Origin: Pseudomonas sediminis
GTDB lineage: Bacteria; Pseudomonadota; Gammaproteobacteria; Pseudomonadales; Pseudomonadaceae
Reading direction: 5' to 3'
DNA: 64,000 nucleotides
NCBI RefSeq assembly: GCF_002741105.1
Contig: NZ_NIQU01000007.1
Span: forward strand, 62,001 to 126,000
Made by a program: the position numbers and the translations under genes. Every line of letters starts with the position of its first letter. The stretch's first letter is position 1. Of the stretch, positions 32,838 through 41,691 are shown one piece after another. The notes beneath the pieces were generated by a model. That model was not told the DNA's origin and did no database searches. It saw only the letters and a program-made list of their open reading frames with translations.

Positions 32838-32855
32838 TGTAAGCCATGGCTTACA
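32838..32855. promoter_or_regulatory. GacA upstream activating sequence
   Basis: TGTAAGCCATGGCTTACA is a perfect 18-bp palindrome matching the TGTAAG-N6-CTTACA consensus bound by phosphorylated GacA at rsm promoters. Confidence 0.85.
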
Positions 32856-33010
32856 CGAAACCGCTTCCTGTCAGCCATCTCGCTTCGCCCCGACCCTCCC
32901 GTGTTGGCAGAACGCATTTGCCATGTTTTTTGTGACGTACGTCTTGCTAGACTGCAGTTTGTCCTACAAAAACAACAGACCCCGACAACGGTGGTCACAG
33001 GGGCTCGAGT

Positions 33011-33670
33011 ATGCGCGCAGTCACCTTGCTTCTTGGTTGCCTGGCAACCGGCATCAGCACCTTCTCCCTGGCCAGTGGCCAGACTCGACTGGACGATGCC
33101 AAACAGGCCATCGATCAGGCGTTCTGGCAGGAGCTCTACGGCAGTGGCGGCACCACGCTCTTCTGCGGTCAGACCTTCGCCCGCGAAAGCGGCACCCTGA
33201 CTGCCAGCCCGATCTACAGCAGCAAGCAGCTCAAGAGCGCGATGCGCTGCGTCACCGACCGCCAATGCACCATCATGAACCCGCGCTATCCGTACATCGT
33301 CGCCGACCTGCACAACTACTACCCAGCGCTGACCCGCGTCGAGCTGGTGCGGCGCAACGCCCAGTTCGCCGAACTGGCCGATGACGTGCCGAGCAAATTC
33401 GCCGACATCGGCTGCGACCTGAAAACCAGCTTCCAACTGGTGGAGCCGCGGGACGAAGCCAAGGGCAATATCGCCCGCGCGATCTTCTACATGCATGTCG
33501 AGTACGGCCTGCCCATCGTCGGCCTGGTGCCGATGTACAAGGCCTGGCACCGCATGGACCCGCCGGATGCCGAGGAGAAGGCGCGCAACGACAAGATCGA
33601 GGTACTGCAGGGCACGCGCAATCGCTTTATCGACGATCCGTCGCTGGTGGATCAGCTGATCAGCGACTGA
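33011..33670 (+). CDS. Endonuclease I-family protein, divergent
   Basis: 219 residues with a signal peptide (cleavage near SLASGQ), so exported. The C-terminal half has endonuclease I features: VADLHNYYPAL, GNIARAIFYMHVEYGLP, AWHRMDPPDAEEKARN and QGTRNRFIDDP. The EHVVP-type motif that supplies the catalytic His in E. coli EndA is not visible at its usual place, where TIMNPRYPYI is found. It may be a distinct subfamily with altered activity. AGGGG precedes the ATG by about 7 nt. Confidence 0.75.
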   Translation: MRAVTLLLGCLATGISTFSLASGQTRLDDAKQAIDQAFWQELYGSGGTTLFCGQTFARESGTLTASPIYSSKQLKSAMRCVTDRQCTIMNPRYPYIVADLHNYYPALTRVELVRRNAQFAELADDVPSKFADIGCDLKTSFQLVEPRDEAKGNIARAIFYMHVEYGLPIVGLVPMYKAWHRMDPPDAEEKARNDKIEVLQGTRNRFIDDPSLVDQLISD

Positions 33671-33754
33671 CTTCGATCACTGTTGGAGGGGCTTTAGCAG
33701 CGACGAAACCACTGCGGATCGCCGGCAAGCCGGCTCCTGCGGTTGGTGGACAGC

Positions 33755-34468
33755 CTACGCTCTGCGCTTGTGCAGCGAGCGCAGCTTGTAGCGGTCACCG
33801 GGATGAATCAGTCGTGCGTAGCTGATCAGGTGATCGTCCGACCAGGTACGGCGGATAACGCTCAGACAGGGCATTGCCGGGTCGATCTGCAGCAATTCGG
33901 CCGTGCGCTCATCCACCAGCACCGCTTCGACCACATGCTCGACATCCGAGATCGGGCAACTGGCGACCAGCACCTCGTTGGGCGTCACCTGGGTGAAGTC
34001 GCTTTGCAGGTAATGCGGCACCCAGCGCGGGTTGACGAAACGATCCTCGAGTTGGATCGGCAGGCCATCCTGCAAGTGCACGAGGATGCTGTGAAAGACC
34101 TCCCCACCCAGGCGCAGCCCCAGACGCAGGGCCACCTCGTCATCGGCGGCGATGGCTTCGCAGCGCACCACTTCGTTGCTGTATTCGTGACCGCGACCGC
34201 GCACTTCACTGGCGATGTTCATCACCTCGTGCAGCGGCGACTCGGCCTTGCGGTCGGTGACGAAGGTACCGAGCCCGGCCTGACGCACCAGATAGCCCTT
34301 TTGCACCAGGTTCTGGATCGCCTTGTTGGCGGTCATGCGGCTGACGGAGAAATCCCGCGCCAGTTGCTCCTCGGGCGGGATCTGGTGATTGACCGGATAG
34401 GCGCCGCCGTGAATGCGCTCGAGGAGGAAATCCTCGATGGCCTTGTAGCGCGGGGTGGGACTGGTCAC
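33755..34468 (-). CDS. hutC: Histidine utilisation repressor HutC
   Basis: 237 residues from a GTG start with AAGGAG upstream. N-terminal GntR winged helix (PPEEQLARDFSVSRMTANKAIQNL) and C-terminal UTRA domain. HutC represses hut genes until urocanate binds. It is last in the hutI-to-hutC gene series, and GTATATAC palindromes at both divergent hut promoters are its likely operators. Confidence 0.92.
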   Translation of the reverse strand: MTSPTPRYKAIEDFLLERIHGGAYPVNHQIPPEEQLARDFSVSRMTANKAIQNLVQKGYLVRQAGLGTFVTDRKAESPLHEVMNIASEVRGRGHEYSNEVVRCEAIAADDEVALRLGLRLGGEVFHSILVHLQDGLPIQLEDRFVNPRWVPHYLQSDFTQVTPNEVLVASCPISDVEHVVEAVLVDERTAELLQIDPAMPCLSVIRRTWSDDHLISYARLIHPGDRYKLRSLHKRRA

Positions 34469-34510
34469 GGCTGCTCCTTGGGTATGCCCGGTGCGCGGAT
34501 GATAGCGGAG

Positions 34511-34546
34511 CTTGCGCCACGCTCCCACTTGCGGGAGCGGGCGCAA
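34511..34546. other. Nested hairpin between hutH and hutC
   Basis: CTTGCGCC/GGCGCAAG (8 bp) encloses GCTCCC/GGGAGC (6 bp). It lies in the hutH-hutC gap with no T run, and may stabilise the upstream mRNA or reduce read-through into hutC. Confidence 0.5.
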
Positions 34547-34556
34547 GCCAGGCGCA

Positions 34557-36092
34557 TCAGCCTACCGACGGCAACATGCCGGCCGGCAGCAGCGGCGTCA
34601 GCACGCGCTCGGCGAGCAACGCGTCAGCGGCGGCGATGTCCGGAGCGAAGAAGCGGTCCTCGACGTAGTACGGTACCTTGGCGCGCAGCGCCTGGCGCGC
34701 CTGTTCCAGCGCCGGCGTGCTCTTCAGGCCTTCACGGAAGTCCAGGCCCTGGCAGGCGCCCAGCCATTCCACGGCCAGCACGCCGCGGGTGTTGGCAGCC
34801 ATGTCCCATAGGCGTTTGCCGGCAGCCGGGGCCATGGACACGTGGTCTTCCTGGTTGGCCGACGTCGGCAGGCTGTCGACGCTGTGCGGATGCGCCAGGG
34901 CCTTGTTCTCGCTGGCCAATGCCGCAGCAGTAACCTGAGCGATCATGAAGCCGGAGTTCACCCCGCCATTGGCCACCAAAAACGGCGGTAGCTGCGACAT
35001 GTGCTTGTCCATCATCAGCGAGATACGGCGCTCGGACAGCGCGCCGATCTCGGCGATGGCCAGGGCGATATTGTCGGCGGCCATGGCCACCGGCTCGGCG
35101 TGGAAGTTGCCACCGGAAATCACCTCGCCTTCGGCGGCGAATACCAGCGGGTTGTCCGACACCGCGTTGGCCTCCACGGCCAGCACCTCGGCGGCCTGAC
35201 GCAGTTGGGTCAGGCAGGCGCCCATGACCTGTGGCTGGCAGCGCAGCGAGTACGGGTCCTGCACCTTGTCGCAGGCGGCGTGGGAACGGCCGATCTCGCT
35301 GCTGTCGCCGAGCAGATGACGGAAGGCTGCCGCCGCGTCGATCTGCCCGCGCTGGCCGCGTGCGGCATGGATGCGCGCATCGAAGGGCGAACGCGAACCC
35401 AGCAGCGCCTCGACGCTGAGCGCGCCACAAACGCTGGCGGCGGCGTACAGGTCTTCGGCCTCGAACAGACCGCGCAGGGCGTAGGCGGTGGACACCTGGG
35501 TGCCGTTGAGCAGGGCCAGTCCTTCCTTGGCGGCCAGGGTCATCGGCTCCAGGCCGGCGATGGCCAGCGCCTCGCTGGCCGGCAGCCATTGGCCCTTGTG
35601 GCGCGCCTGGCTTTCGCCGAGCAATACCAGCGACATATGGGCCAGCGGCGCCAGGTCACCGGAGGCGCCGACCGAGCCTTTCAGCGGGATATGCGGATAG
35701 ACCTCGGCGTTGACCAGAGCGATCAGCGCCTCGATCACCTGACGGCGGATGCCGGAGAAGCCACGCGCCAGGCTGTTGATCTTCAGCAGCATGATCAGGC
35801 GCACCATGGCATCGCTCAGCGGCTCGCCGATGCCGGCGGCGTGCGACAGCACCAGCGAGCGCTGCAGCTTTTCCAGGTCGTCGTTGGCGATGCGGGTCGA
35901 GGCCAGCAGGCCGAAACCGGTGTTGATGCCGTAGGCGGTGCGGCCCTCGGCGATGATCTGGTTGACGCAGGCGACACTGGCGTCGATGACCTGGTGGGCG
36001 CTGGCGTCCAGGGTCAGGTGCACGGGAGCCTGGTAGGCGGCGCGCAGATCGGCCAGGGTCAGTTGGCCGGGTTTCAGGTTCAGGGTGGTCAT
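34557..36092 (-). CDS. hutH: Histidine ammonia-lyase
   Basis: 511 residues, the family length. The motif GSVGASGDLAPLAH supplies Ala-Ser-Gly for the MIO cofactor; NGTQVSTAYAL and the YSLRCQPQ region complete the active site. It deaminates L-histidine to urocanate, the first step of degradation and the source of the HutC inducer. ATG 36092 gives the standard N-terminus MTTLNLKPG; longer starts extend into the intergenic hairpin. Confidence 0.96.
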   Translation of the reverse strand: MTTLNLKPGQLTLADLRAAYQAPVHLTLDASAHQVIDASVACVNQIIAEGRTAYGINTGFGLLASTRIANDDLEKLQRSLVLSHAAGIGEPLSDAMVRLIMLLKINSLARGFSGIRRQVIEALIALVNAEVYPHIPLKGSVGASGDLAPLAHMSLVLLGESQARHKGQWLPASEALAIAGLEPMTLAAKEGLALLNGTQVSTAYALRGLFEAEDLYAAASVCGALSVEALLGSRSPFDARIHAARGQRGQIDAAAAFRHLLGDSSEIGRSHAACDKVQDPYSLRCQPQVMGACLTQLRQAAEVLAVEANAVSDNPLVFAAEGEVISGGNFHAEPVAMAADNIALAIAEIGALSERRISLMMDKHMSQLPPFLVANGGVNSGFMIAQVTAAALASENKALAHPHSVDSLPTSANQEDHVSMAPAAGKRLWDMAANTRGVLAVEWLGACQGLDFREGLKSTPALEQARQALRAKVPYYVEDRFFAPDIAAADALLAERVLTPLLPAGMLPSVG

Positions 36093-36176
36093 GTTCTGTT
36101 CTTCCACGATGTGAGTTCGCGCCTGGCGAATCAGAGCCGGATAATGGCTGAAGTCGCGATACGTGCAGTAATTGAT

Positions 36177-36199
36177 GCGCCGGCCCATCGGGCCGGCGC
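36177..36199. other. Intercistronic hairpin between hutU and hutH
   Basis: GCGCCGGCCC and GGGCCGGCGC with loop ATC form a perfect 10-bp stem without a T run, just after the hutU stop codon. Confidence 0.5.
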
Positions 36200-36209
36200 C
36201 GAACGTGTC

Positions 36210-37871
36210 TTAACCGATCATCGGCAGGTTCAAGCCCTGCTCCTTGGCGCAATCGATGGCGATCTGGTAACCGGCATCGGCATGACGCATCACGCCGGTG
36301 CCCGGGTCGTTGGTCAGCACGCGGGCAATGCGCGCGGCAGCTTCGTCGGTGCCATCACAGACGATGACCATACCCGAATGCTGGGAGAAGCCCATGCCCA
36401 CACCGCCGCCGTGGTGCAGCGAGACCCAGGTGGCGCCGCTAGCAGTGTTGAGCAGGGCGTTGAGCAGCGGCCAGTCGGACACGGCATCGGAGCCGTCCTG
36501 CATGGCCTCGGTCTCGCGGTTGGGGCTGGACACCGAGCCGCTGTCCAGGTGGTCGCGGCCGATGACGATGGGCGCACTCAGCTCACCCGAACGCACCATC
36601 TCGTTGAAGGCCAGGCCGAGCTTGGCGCGCTGGCCCAGGCCGACCCAGCAGATACGCGCCGGCAGGCCTTGGAAGGCGATGCGCTCGCGGGCCATGTCCA
36701 GCCAGCGGTGCAGGTGGGCGTCGTCCGGGATCAGTTCTTTGACCTTGGCGTCGGTCTTGTAGATATCCTCGGGGTTGCCGGACAGCGCCGCCCAGCGGAA
36801 CGGGCCAATGCCACGGCAGAACAGCGGGCGGATGTAGGCCGGGACGAAACCGGGGAAATCGAAGGCATTGCTCACGCCTTCTTCCTTGGCCATCTGGCGG
36901 ATGTTGTTGCCGTAGTCGAAGGTCGGCACGCCCATCTTCTGGAAGTCGAGCATGGCCTGCACGTGCACGGCCATGGACTGCTTGGCGGCCTTGACCACGC
37001 CAGCCGGGTCGGTGGCTGCACGATCCTTGTACTCGGCCCAGCTCCAGCCGATCGGCAGGTAGCCATTGAGGGGGTCGTGGGCGCTGGTCTGGTCGGTGAC
37101 CATATCCGGGCGTACGCCACGGCGTACCAACTCCGGCAGGATCTCGGCGGCATTGCCCAGCAGGGCGACGGAGATAGCCTTGCCTTCGGCGCAGTACTTG
37201 GCGATGCGCGCCAGGGCATCGTCCAGATCAGTGGCCTGCTCGTCGACGTAACGGCTGCGCAGGCGGAAATCGATGCTGCTCTGCTGGCATTCGATGTTCA
37301 GCGAGCAGGCGCCGGCCAGGGTGGCGGCTAGCGGCTGGGCACCGCCCATGCCACCCAGGCCTGCGGTCAGCACCCAGCGGCCCTTGAGGTTGCCTGCGTA
37401 GTGCTGGCGACCGGCTTCGACGAAGGTCTCGTAGGTGCCCTGGACGATGCCCTGGCTGCCGATGTAGATCCACGAACCGGCGGTCATCTGGCCGTACATG
37501 GCCAGGCCCTTGGCATCCAGCTCGTTGAAGTGTTCCCAGCTCGCCCAGTGCGGTACCAGGTTGGAGTTGGCGATCAGCACACGCGGGGCGTTGCTATGGG
37601 TCTTGAACACGCCGACCGGCTTGCCGGACTGCACCAGCAGGGTCTCGTCGTCGTTCAGGTTGGTCAGGCTCTCGACGATCTTGTCATAGCACTCCCAGTT
37701 GCGCGCAGCGCGGCCGATGCCGCCATACACCACCAGCTCCTTGGGGTTCTCGGCCACGTCCGGGTCGAGGTTGTTCATCAGCATGCGCAGCGGCGCTTCG
37801 GTCAGCCAGCTCTTGGCGGTGAGCGTGGTGCCGCGCGGGGCGCGGATTTCGGTGTCGCGGAACTTGGTCAT
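36210..37871 (-). CDS. hutU: Urocanate hydratase
   Basis: 553 residues, standard length. It contains YGGIGRAARNWECYDKI near the N-terminus, the NAD-binding segment TAGLGGMGGAQPLA and the conserved DQTSAHDPLNGYLP region. It converts urocanate to imidazolonepropionate using tightly bound NAD+. AGGAG precedes the ATG. Confidence 0.97.
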   Translation of the reverse strand: MTKFRDTEIRAPRGTTLTAKSWLTEAPLRMLMNNLDPDVAENPKELVVYGGIGRAARNWECYDKIVESLTNLNDDETLLVQSGKPVGVFKTHSNAPRVLIANSNLVPHWASWEHFNELDAKGLAMYGQMTAGSWIYIGSQGIVQGTYETFVEAGRQHYAGNLKGRWVLTAGLGGMGGAQPLAATLAGACSLNIECQQSSIDFRLRSRYVDEQATDLDDALARIAKYCAEGKAISVALLGNAAEILPELVRRGVRPDMVTDQTSAHDPLNGYLPIGWSWAEYKDRAATDPAGVVKAAKQSMAVHVQAMLDFQKMGVPTFDYGNNIRQMAKEEGVSNAFDFPGFVPAYIRPLFCRGIGPFRWAALSGNPEDIYKTDAKVKELIPDDAHLHRWLDMARERIAFQGLPARICWVGLGQRAKLGLAFNEMVRSGELSAPIVIGRDHLDSGSVSSPNRETEAMQDGSDAVSDWPLLNALLNTASGATWVSLHHGGGVGMGFSQHSGMVIVCDGTDEAAARIARVLTNDPGTGVMRHADAGYQIAIDCAKEQGLNLPMIG

Positions 37872-37909
37872 GTTGCGGGCTCCTGTGGGAACGGGTCAGT
37901 GGTGGGCGG

Positions 37910-39235
37910 TCAGAGCCAACCCAGAAATTGGGCGAGGTAGGCCAGCGGAATGGCCAGCAGCAGGCTGAGCAGGGTGCGCTGCAGCCAGATCAGCAGCAGG
38001 TGGCCCAGGCTCAGCGGAATTCGCGTGGCCAGCACGCAGGGAATCGAGGCGGAGAGAAACAGCACGCTGCTGACCGAAACGATGGCGGTGACGAACCTCA
38101 CCAGCACGTCGGCATCCTTTAGCAGCATCGCCGGCAGGAACATCTCGGCCAGCCCGGCGGACATGGCGCGGGCCACCTGCATGGGTTCTTCCAGGCCGAA
38201 CAGCCAGGTCAGCGGGTAGAGCAGCACGCCGAGGGCGTCGAACAGCGGGGTGTACTTGGCGGCGAGCAAGCCGAGCAGGCCGACGGCGAGAATGCTCGGC
38301 AGGATGGCGGCGGTCATGCGCAGGCCATCGACGAAGGTTTCGCGCAGCGCCGAGCCCAGCGAGGGCGCCACGCTGGCCTGCTGCATGCCGGCACGCCAGG
38401 CGCTGCCCAGGCGGCTTTCACCGGGTTGCAGCTGCGCCTCGGGCGTGGATTCGGACGGCAGCCGCGACAGCGGATAGATGCGCGCGCTGATCGCGGTGAC
38501 GGCGAAGGTCACCGCCATGGCGCCCCAGAAATACAGGTTCCACTGGCCCATCAGGCCCAGGGTCTTGGCGATGATCACCATGAACGGCGCCGACACGGTG
38601 GAGAAACCGGTGGCGATGATCGCCGCCTCGCGCACGCTGTAATGGCCTTGCTGGTACATGCGGTCGGTGATCAGCAGGCCCACCGAGTAGCTGCCGACGA
38701 AAGACGCTACGGCATCGATGGCCGACTTGCCCGGCGTGCGCCAGATCGGCCGCATCACCGGCTGCATCAGCACGCCGATCAGCTCCAGCAGGCCGAAGCC
38801 GATCAGAAACACCAAGGCCAGCGAGCCCAGCGGCACGATCAGCGCCAGGCTGAGCACCAGCTTCTCGAACAGAAACGGCAGCATGTCCGGCTGGTACAGC
38901 GCCTGCGGGCCGAGCTGCAGCAGGTAGGCGGCGCCGATCAGCAGGCCGAACACCTTGAGCACGCTGAATACCGTGTGGGTCAGGCTGCGCCGCCAACTGC
39001 CATCGAGCCAGGGCGCGACAGCGCCGTAGAGTATGAACAGCAGCGCCACGCCGATCACCAGCGGCCGCGCGTGCAGTTGCAGGGCGCTGGCGGCGTGGTC
39101 GAGGAGGATGGTCGAGCGCCCTGCGATCTCGAACGGCACGAAGAACAGCAGCAGGCCGATCAGGCTGTAGCCCAGCAGACGCGCCAGCGCGCGCGGGCGC
39201 GATACGCCGCCGCTCAAGGACAGGGATTCAGACAT
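37910..39235 (-). CDS. YjiH-family membrane protein in the hut operon
   Basis: 441 residues, about 10-11 membrane helices, with the nucleoside-recognition (Gate-like) segments FVGSYSVGLLITDRMY and STVSAPFMVIIAKTLG typical of YjiH. ATG 39235 has AGGAG at about 7 nt. Embedded between hutG and hutU, it may serve histidine or urocanate transport, since no HutT or ABC carrier is present; that role is inferred. A 14-codon ORF with its own Shine-Dalgarno overlaps the start, and a CA motif lies above it. Confidence 0.8.
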   Translation of the reverse strand: MSESLSLSGGVSRPRALARLLGYSLIGLLLFFVPFEIAGRSTILLDHAASALQLHARPLVIGVALLFILYGAVAPWLDGSWRRSLTHTVFSVLKVFGLLIGAAYLLQLGPQALYQPDMLPFLFEKLVLSLALIVPLGSLALVFLIGFGLLELIGVLMQPVMRPIWRTPGKSAIDAVASFVGSYSVGLLITDRMYQQGHYSVREAAIIATGFSTVSAPFMVIIAKTLGLMGQWNLYFWGAMAVTFAVTAISARIYPLSRLPSESTPEAQLQPGESRLGSAWRAGMQQASVAPSLGSALRETFVDGLRMTAAILPSILAVGLLGLLAAKYTPLFDALGVLLYPLTWLFGLEEPMQVARAMSAGLAEMFLPAMLLKDADVLVRFVTAIVSVSSVLFLSASIPCVLATRIPLSLGHLLLIWLQRTLLSLLLAIPLAYLAQFLGWL

Positions 39236-39272
39236 GACGCGGCTCCTGGCCACGGCGGGCGGTGATGAACAT
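39228..39272 (-). CDS. Possible 14-codon leader ORF overlapping the yjiH-type start
   Basis: ATG at 39272 follows AGGAA by about 6 nt and encodes MFITARRGQEPRHV; its TGA lies 5 nt past the ATG of the membrane-protein gene. Translation of the leader would deliver ribosomes onto the next start. It is too short to judge by codon use, so coding status is uncertain. Confidence 0.35.
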   Translation of the reverse strand: MFITARRGQEPRHV

Positions 39273-39288
39273 CGGTGTTTCCTCGTGA

Positions 39289-39296
39289 TTGTTGTT
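39289..39296 (-). promoter_or_regulatory. Crc/Hfq CA motif before the hut membrane-protein gene
   Basis: On the minus strand AACAACAA lies a few bases upstream of the GAGGAAA ribosome binding site, matching AANAANAA. It suggests catabolite repression of translation by Hfq/Crc, as is usual for histidine-use genes in Pseudomonas. Confidence 0.6.
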
Positions 39297-39322
39297 GTGC
39301 GGGAAAGCGTCGGGCGTTCGGC

Positions 39323-40258
39323 TCAGAGGCTGAGCAGATGGATCAGCCGCGCCGCCACCTTGGCGGTGCGGTTGTCGATGTCGTATTCGGGGTTGATCTC
39401 GGCCAGGTCGGCCAGGCGCAGCTTGCCGCTGGCCTTGAGCCGTTCGAGCAGCGGCTCCAGCAGTTCCAGGCGCACGCCACGGGCGGCCGGGGCGCTGACG
39501 CCCGGCGCTTCGCAGGCCGGCAGCACGTCGATGTCGATGGTCAGGTAAAGCGCATCGCACTCGGCGGCGAAGGCGTCCAGCTCGGCGCCGATGGCATCGA
39601 GGGTCGACTCGCGAATCTCATGATCCTCGCGCACCAGCACGTTCAGCTCGGTGGCGCGGGCAAACAGCGCACGGGTGTTGCTGGCGCGGCTGACACCGAG
39701 GCAGGCGTAGCGGAACGGCCAGCCACGGGCGGCGCACTGCTCGGCGATCTGCGCGAAGGGCGTGCCGGAGGAATGCACATGGGCCGGGTCGCGCAGGTCG
39801 AAATGGGCGTCGAAATTGACGATGCCAATACGTGGGGCAGCTTGGCCGCTCAGGTGCTCGGCCAGGCCAGACCAGCTACCGAAGGCCACTTCATGCCCAC
39901 CACCGATCACCAGCGGCAGATGGCCAGCGTCCAACAGCGCGCAGACGTTATGGCCCAGGCGAGCCTGGGCGGCTTCCAGATCGCCGTCCTCGCAGGTCAC
40001 GTCACCGGCGTCATAGGCCGGCGCCTGGCGATGCCAGGCCAGGTTGGCCAGGGCCTTGCGCACGCTCTGCGGCGCAGCGGTGGCGCCGACGCGGCCATGG
40101 TTGCGGCGCACACCTTCGTCGCAGGCGAAGCCGAGCAGGGCCAGGCCCGGCTGGCTGTTTTCTGCCAGCGCCTGGATGCGCTGGTGCCAGCGCGCGCTAT
40201 CGGTTTCCGGATCGGTACGGCCGCTCCAGGCGGCCATCGAGTGACGATCAGCGTGCAT
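39323..40258 (-). CDS. hutG: Formimidoylglutamase (arginase family)
   Basis: 311 residues. Arginase-fold manganese motifs are complete: GGGHEVAFG, NFDAHFDLR and TIDIDVLP. This enzyme hydrolyses formimidoylglutamate directly to glutamate and formamide, giving the four-step hut route. It is not the zinc N-formylglutamate deformylase also called HutG in the five-step route of P. aeruginosa and P. putida. Its start overlaps the hutI end by 11 nt, indicating translational coupling. Confidence 0.9.
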   Translation of the reverse strand: MHADRHSMAAWSGRTDPETDSARWHQRIQALAENSQPGLALLGFACDEGVRRNHGRVGATAAPQSVRKALANLAWHRQAPAYDAGDVTCEDGDLEAAQARLGHNVCALLDAGHLPLVIGGGHEVAFGSWSGLAEHLSGQAAPRIGIVNFDAHFDLRDPAHVHSSGTPFAQIAEQCAARGWPFRYACLGVSRASNTRALFARATELNVLVREDHEIRESTLDAIGAELDAFAAECDALYLTIDIDVLPACEAPGVSAPAARGVRLELLEPLLERLKASGKLRLADLAEINPEYDIDNRTAKVAARLIHLLSL

Positions 40259-41465
40259 AGGTAATGGCTCCATTGAACACGCGCTGGCGCAGACGCCCGG
40301 CCTGCACCGCGTAGGCCAGTTCGGCCGGTTGCTGGATATCCCACAGGCACAGATCCGCTGGCGCGCCGACAGCAATGCGGCCGAGATCTGGCAGGCCGAG
40401 GGCTCGGGCGCCGTGGGCAGTCATGCCGGCCAGGGCTTCGCGCGGGGTCAGGCGAAACAACGTGCAGGCCAGGTTGGCCATCAGCGTCGGCATGCAGATC
40501 GGTGAAGTGCCGGGATTAGCGTCGCTGGCCACCGCCATCGGCACGCCGTACTGGCGCAGCAACTCAATGGGCGGCAGCTGGGTTTCGCGCAGCACGTGGA
40601 AGGCGCCAGGCAGCAACACGGCAACGGTGCCGGCTTCGGCCATGGCGCGCACGCCGGGCTCATCCAGGTATTCGATATGGTCGGCAGACAGCGCGCCGTA
40701 GCGTGCGGCCAGGGCACTGCCGCCCAGGTTGGACAGTTGCTCGGCATGGGCCTTGATCGCCAGGCCGTGGGCCTGGGCTGCCTGGTAGATGCGCTCGCAC
40801 TGCGCCGGGGAAAAGCCGATGCCTTCGCAGAACACGTCCACCGCATCGGCCAGCCCTTCACGGGCAGCAGCCGGGATCATCTCGTCGCAGACCTGGCTGA
40901 CATAGTCGTCGGCGCGGCCGGCATATTCCGGCGGAAGAGCGTGGGCACCCAGCAGCGTGGTGAGAACCCGTACCGGGCGCAGTTCGCCGAGACGACGGGC
41001 CACGCGCAGCATCTTCAACTCGTCGGCAACGGTCAGCCCGTAGCCGGACTTGATCTCTAGCGTGGTCACGCCATCGGCCAACAGCGCATCGAGACGCGGC
41101 AGGCTGGCAGCGATCAGCTCGTCTTCGCCGGCAGCCCGGGTAGCGCGCACGCTGCTGAGAATGCCGCCACCGTTGCGGGCGATGGTTTCGTAGCTGACGC
41201 CTTCCAGGCGCTGCTCGAATTCACCGGCACGATCACCGGCGTACACCAGATGGGTGTGGCAATCGACCAGACCGGGTGTCATCACGCCGCCACGCCCAGC
41301 TTCGACTGCGCCTTGCGCCAGCGTCTCGTCAAAGGTGCGCGACGGCCACAGGCCGGCGATGCAACCGTCCTCGACCAGCAGGTTCATCGCCTCGTCCAAC
41401 TGCGCCAGGCCATCGAAGACCTGCACATCGCGCCAGAGCTGTTTCGAGGTGGAATGCATCGGCAT
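40248..41465 (-). CDS. hutI: Imidazolonepropionase
   Basis: 405 residues, amidohydrolase fold with the metal-binding VDCHTHLVYAGDR motif, the IKSGYGL segment and later HAEQLSN and VASDANPGT. It hydrolyses imidazolonepropionate to formimidoylglutamate. First gene of the minus-strand hut operon; GGGAG lies 6 nt before the ATG. Confidence 0.96.
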   Translation of the reverse strand: MPMHSTSKQLWRDVQVFDGLAQLDEAMNLLVEDGCIAGLWPSRTFDETLAQGAVEAGRGGVMTPGLVDCHTHLVYAGDRAGEFEQRLEGVSYETIARNGGGILSSVRATRAAGEDELIAASLPRLDALLADGVTTLEIKSGYGLTVADELKMLRVARRLGELRPVRVLTTLLGAHALPPEYAGRADDYVSQVCDEMIPAAAREGLADAVDVFCEGIGFSPAQCERIYQAAQAHGLAIKAHAEQLSNLGGSALAARYGALSADHIEYLDEPGVRAMAEAGTVAVLLPGAFHVLRETQLPPIELLRQYGVPMAVASDANPGTSPICMPTLMANLACTLFRLTPREALAGMTAHGARALGLPDLGRIAVGAPADLCLWDIQQPAELAYAVQAGRLRQRVFNGAITYAR

Positions 41466-41484
41466 GGGATTCTCCCGGCTTGTT

Positions 41485-41496
41485 TTGTATATACAA
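41485..41496. promoter_or_regulatory. HutC-type operator at the hutI promoter
   Basis: TTGTATATACAA is a perfect palindrome with the GTATATAC core of HutC sites. It overlaps the hutI -10 element and start region. Confidence 0.8.
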
Positions 41497-41521
41497 TATG
41501 AGTGGATTCAATCGGCGTCAA
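41493..41521 (-). promoter_or_regulatory. Sigma-70 promoter of hutI
   Basis: On the minus strand TTGACG (41521-41516), a 17-bp spacer and TATTGT (41498-41493). The HutC operator covers the -10, so repression would be direct. Confidence 0.65.
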
Positions 41522-41668
41522 GCCAGCACAATCCGCTTAAGTCCTTGATCATGGGCGTTAGAGAAGCGCTTCATGTCTATGCAAATAGCTCATGAGCCAG
41601 CTAAATGCCTCTATTCATAGACTCCATCATCAGCTGCTTGATCAAAGTCGTTCGTCGCCTTAGCCATT

Positions 41669-41680
41669 ATGTATATACAT
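41669..41680. promoter_or_regulatory. HutC-type operator before hutD
   Basis: ATGTATATACAT is a perfect palindrome with the same GTATATAC core, ending 11 nt before the hutD ATG. Confidence 0.78.
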
Positions 41681-41691
41681 TTTGAGACCTC

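Noticed and set aside
35001..37331. 776-codon open frame opposite hutH and hutU
   Set aside because: It spans two well-supported genes on the other strand and has no recognisable domain.
39323..40258. HutG as N-formylglutamate deformylase
   Set aside because: The sequence has arginase-type manganese motifs (GGGHE, DAHFD, DIDVLP) rather than the zinc deformylase pattern.
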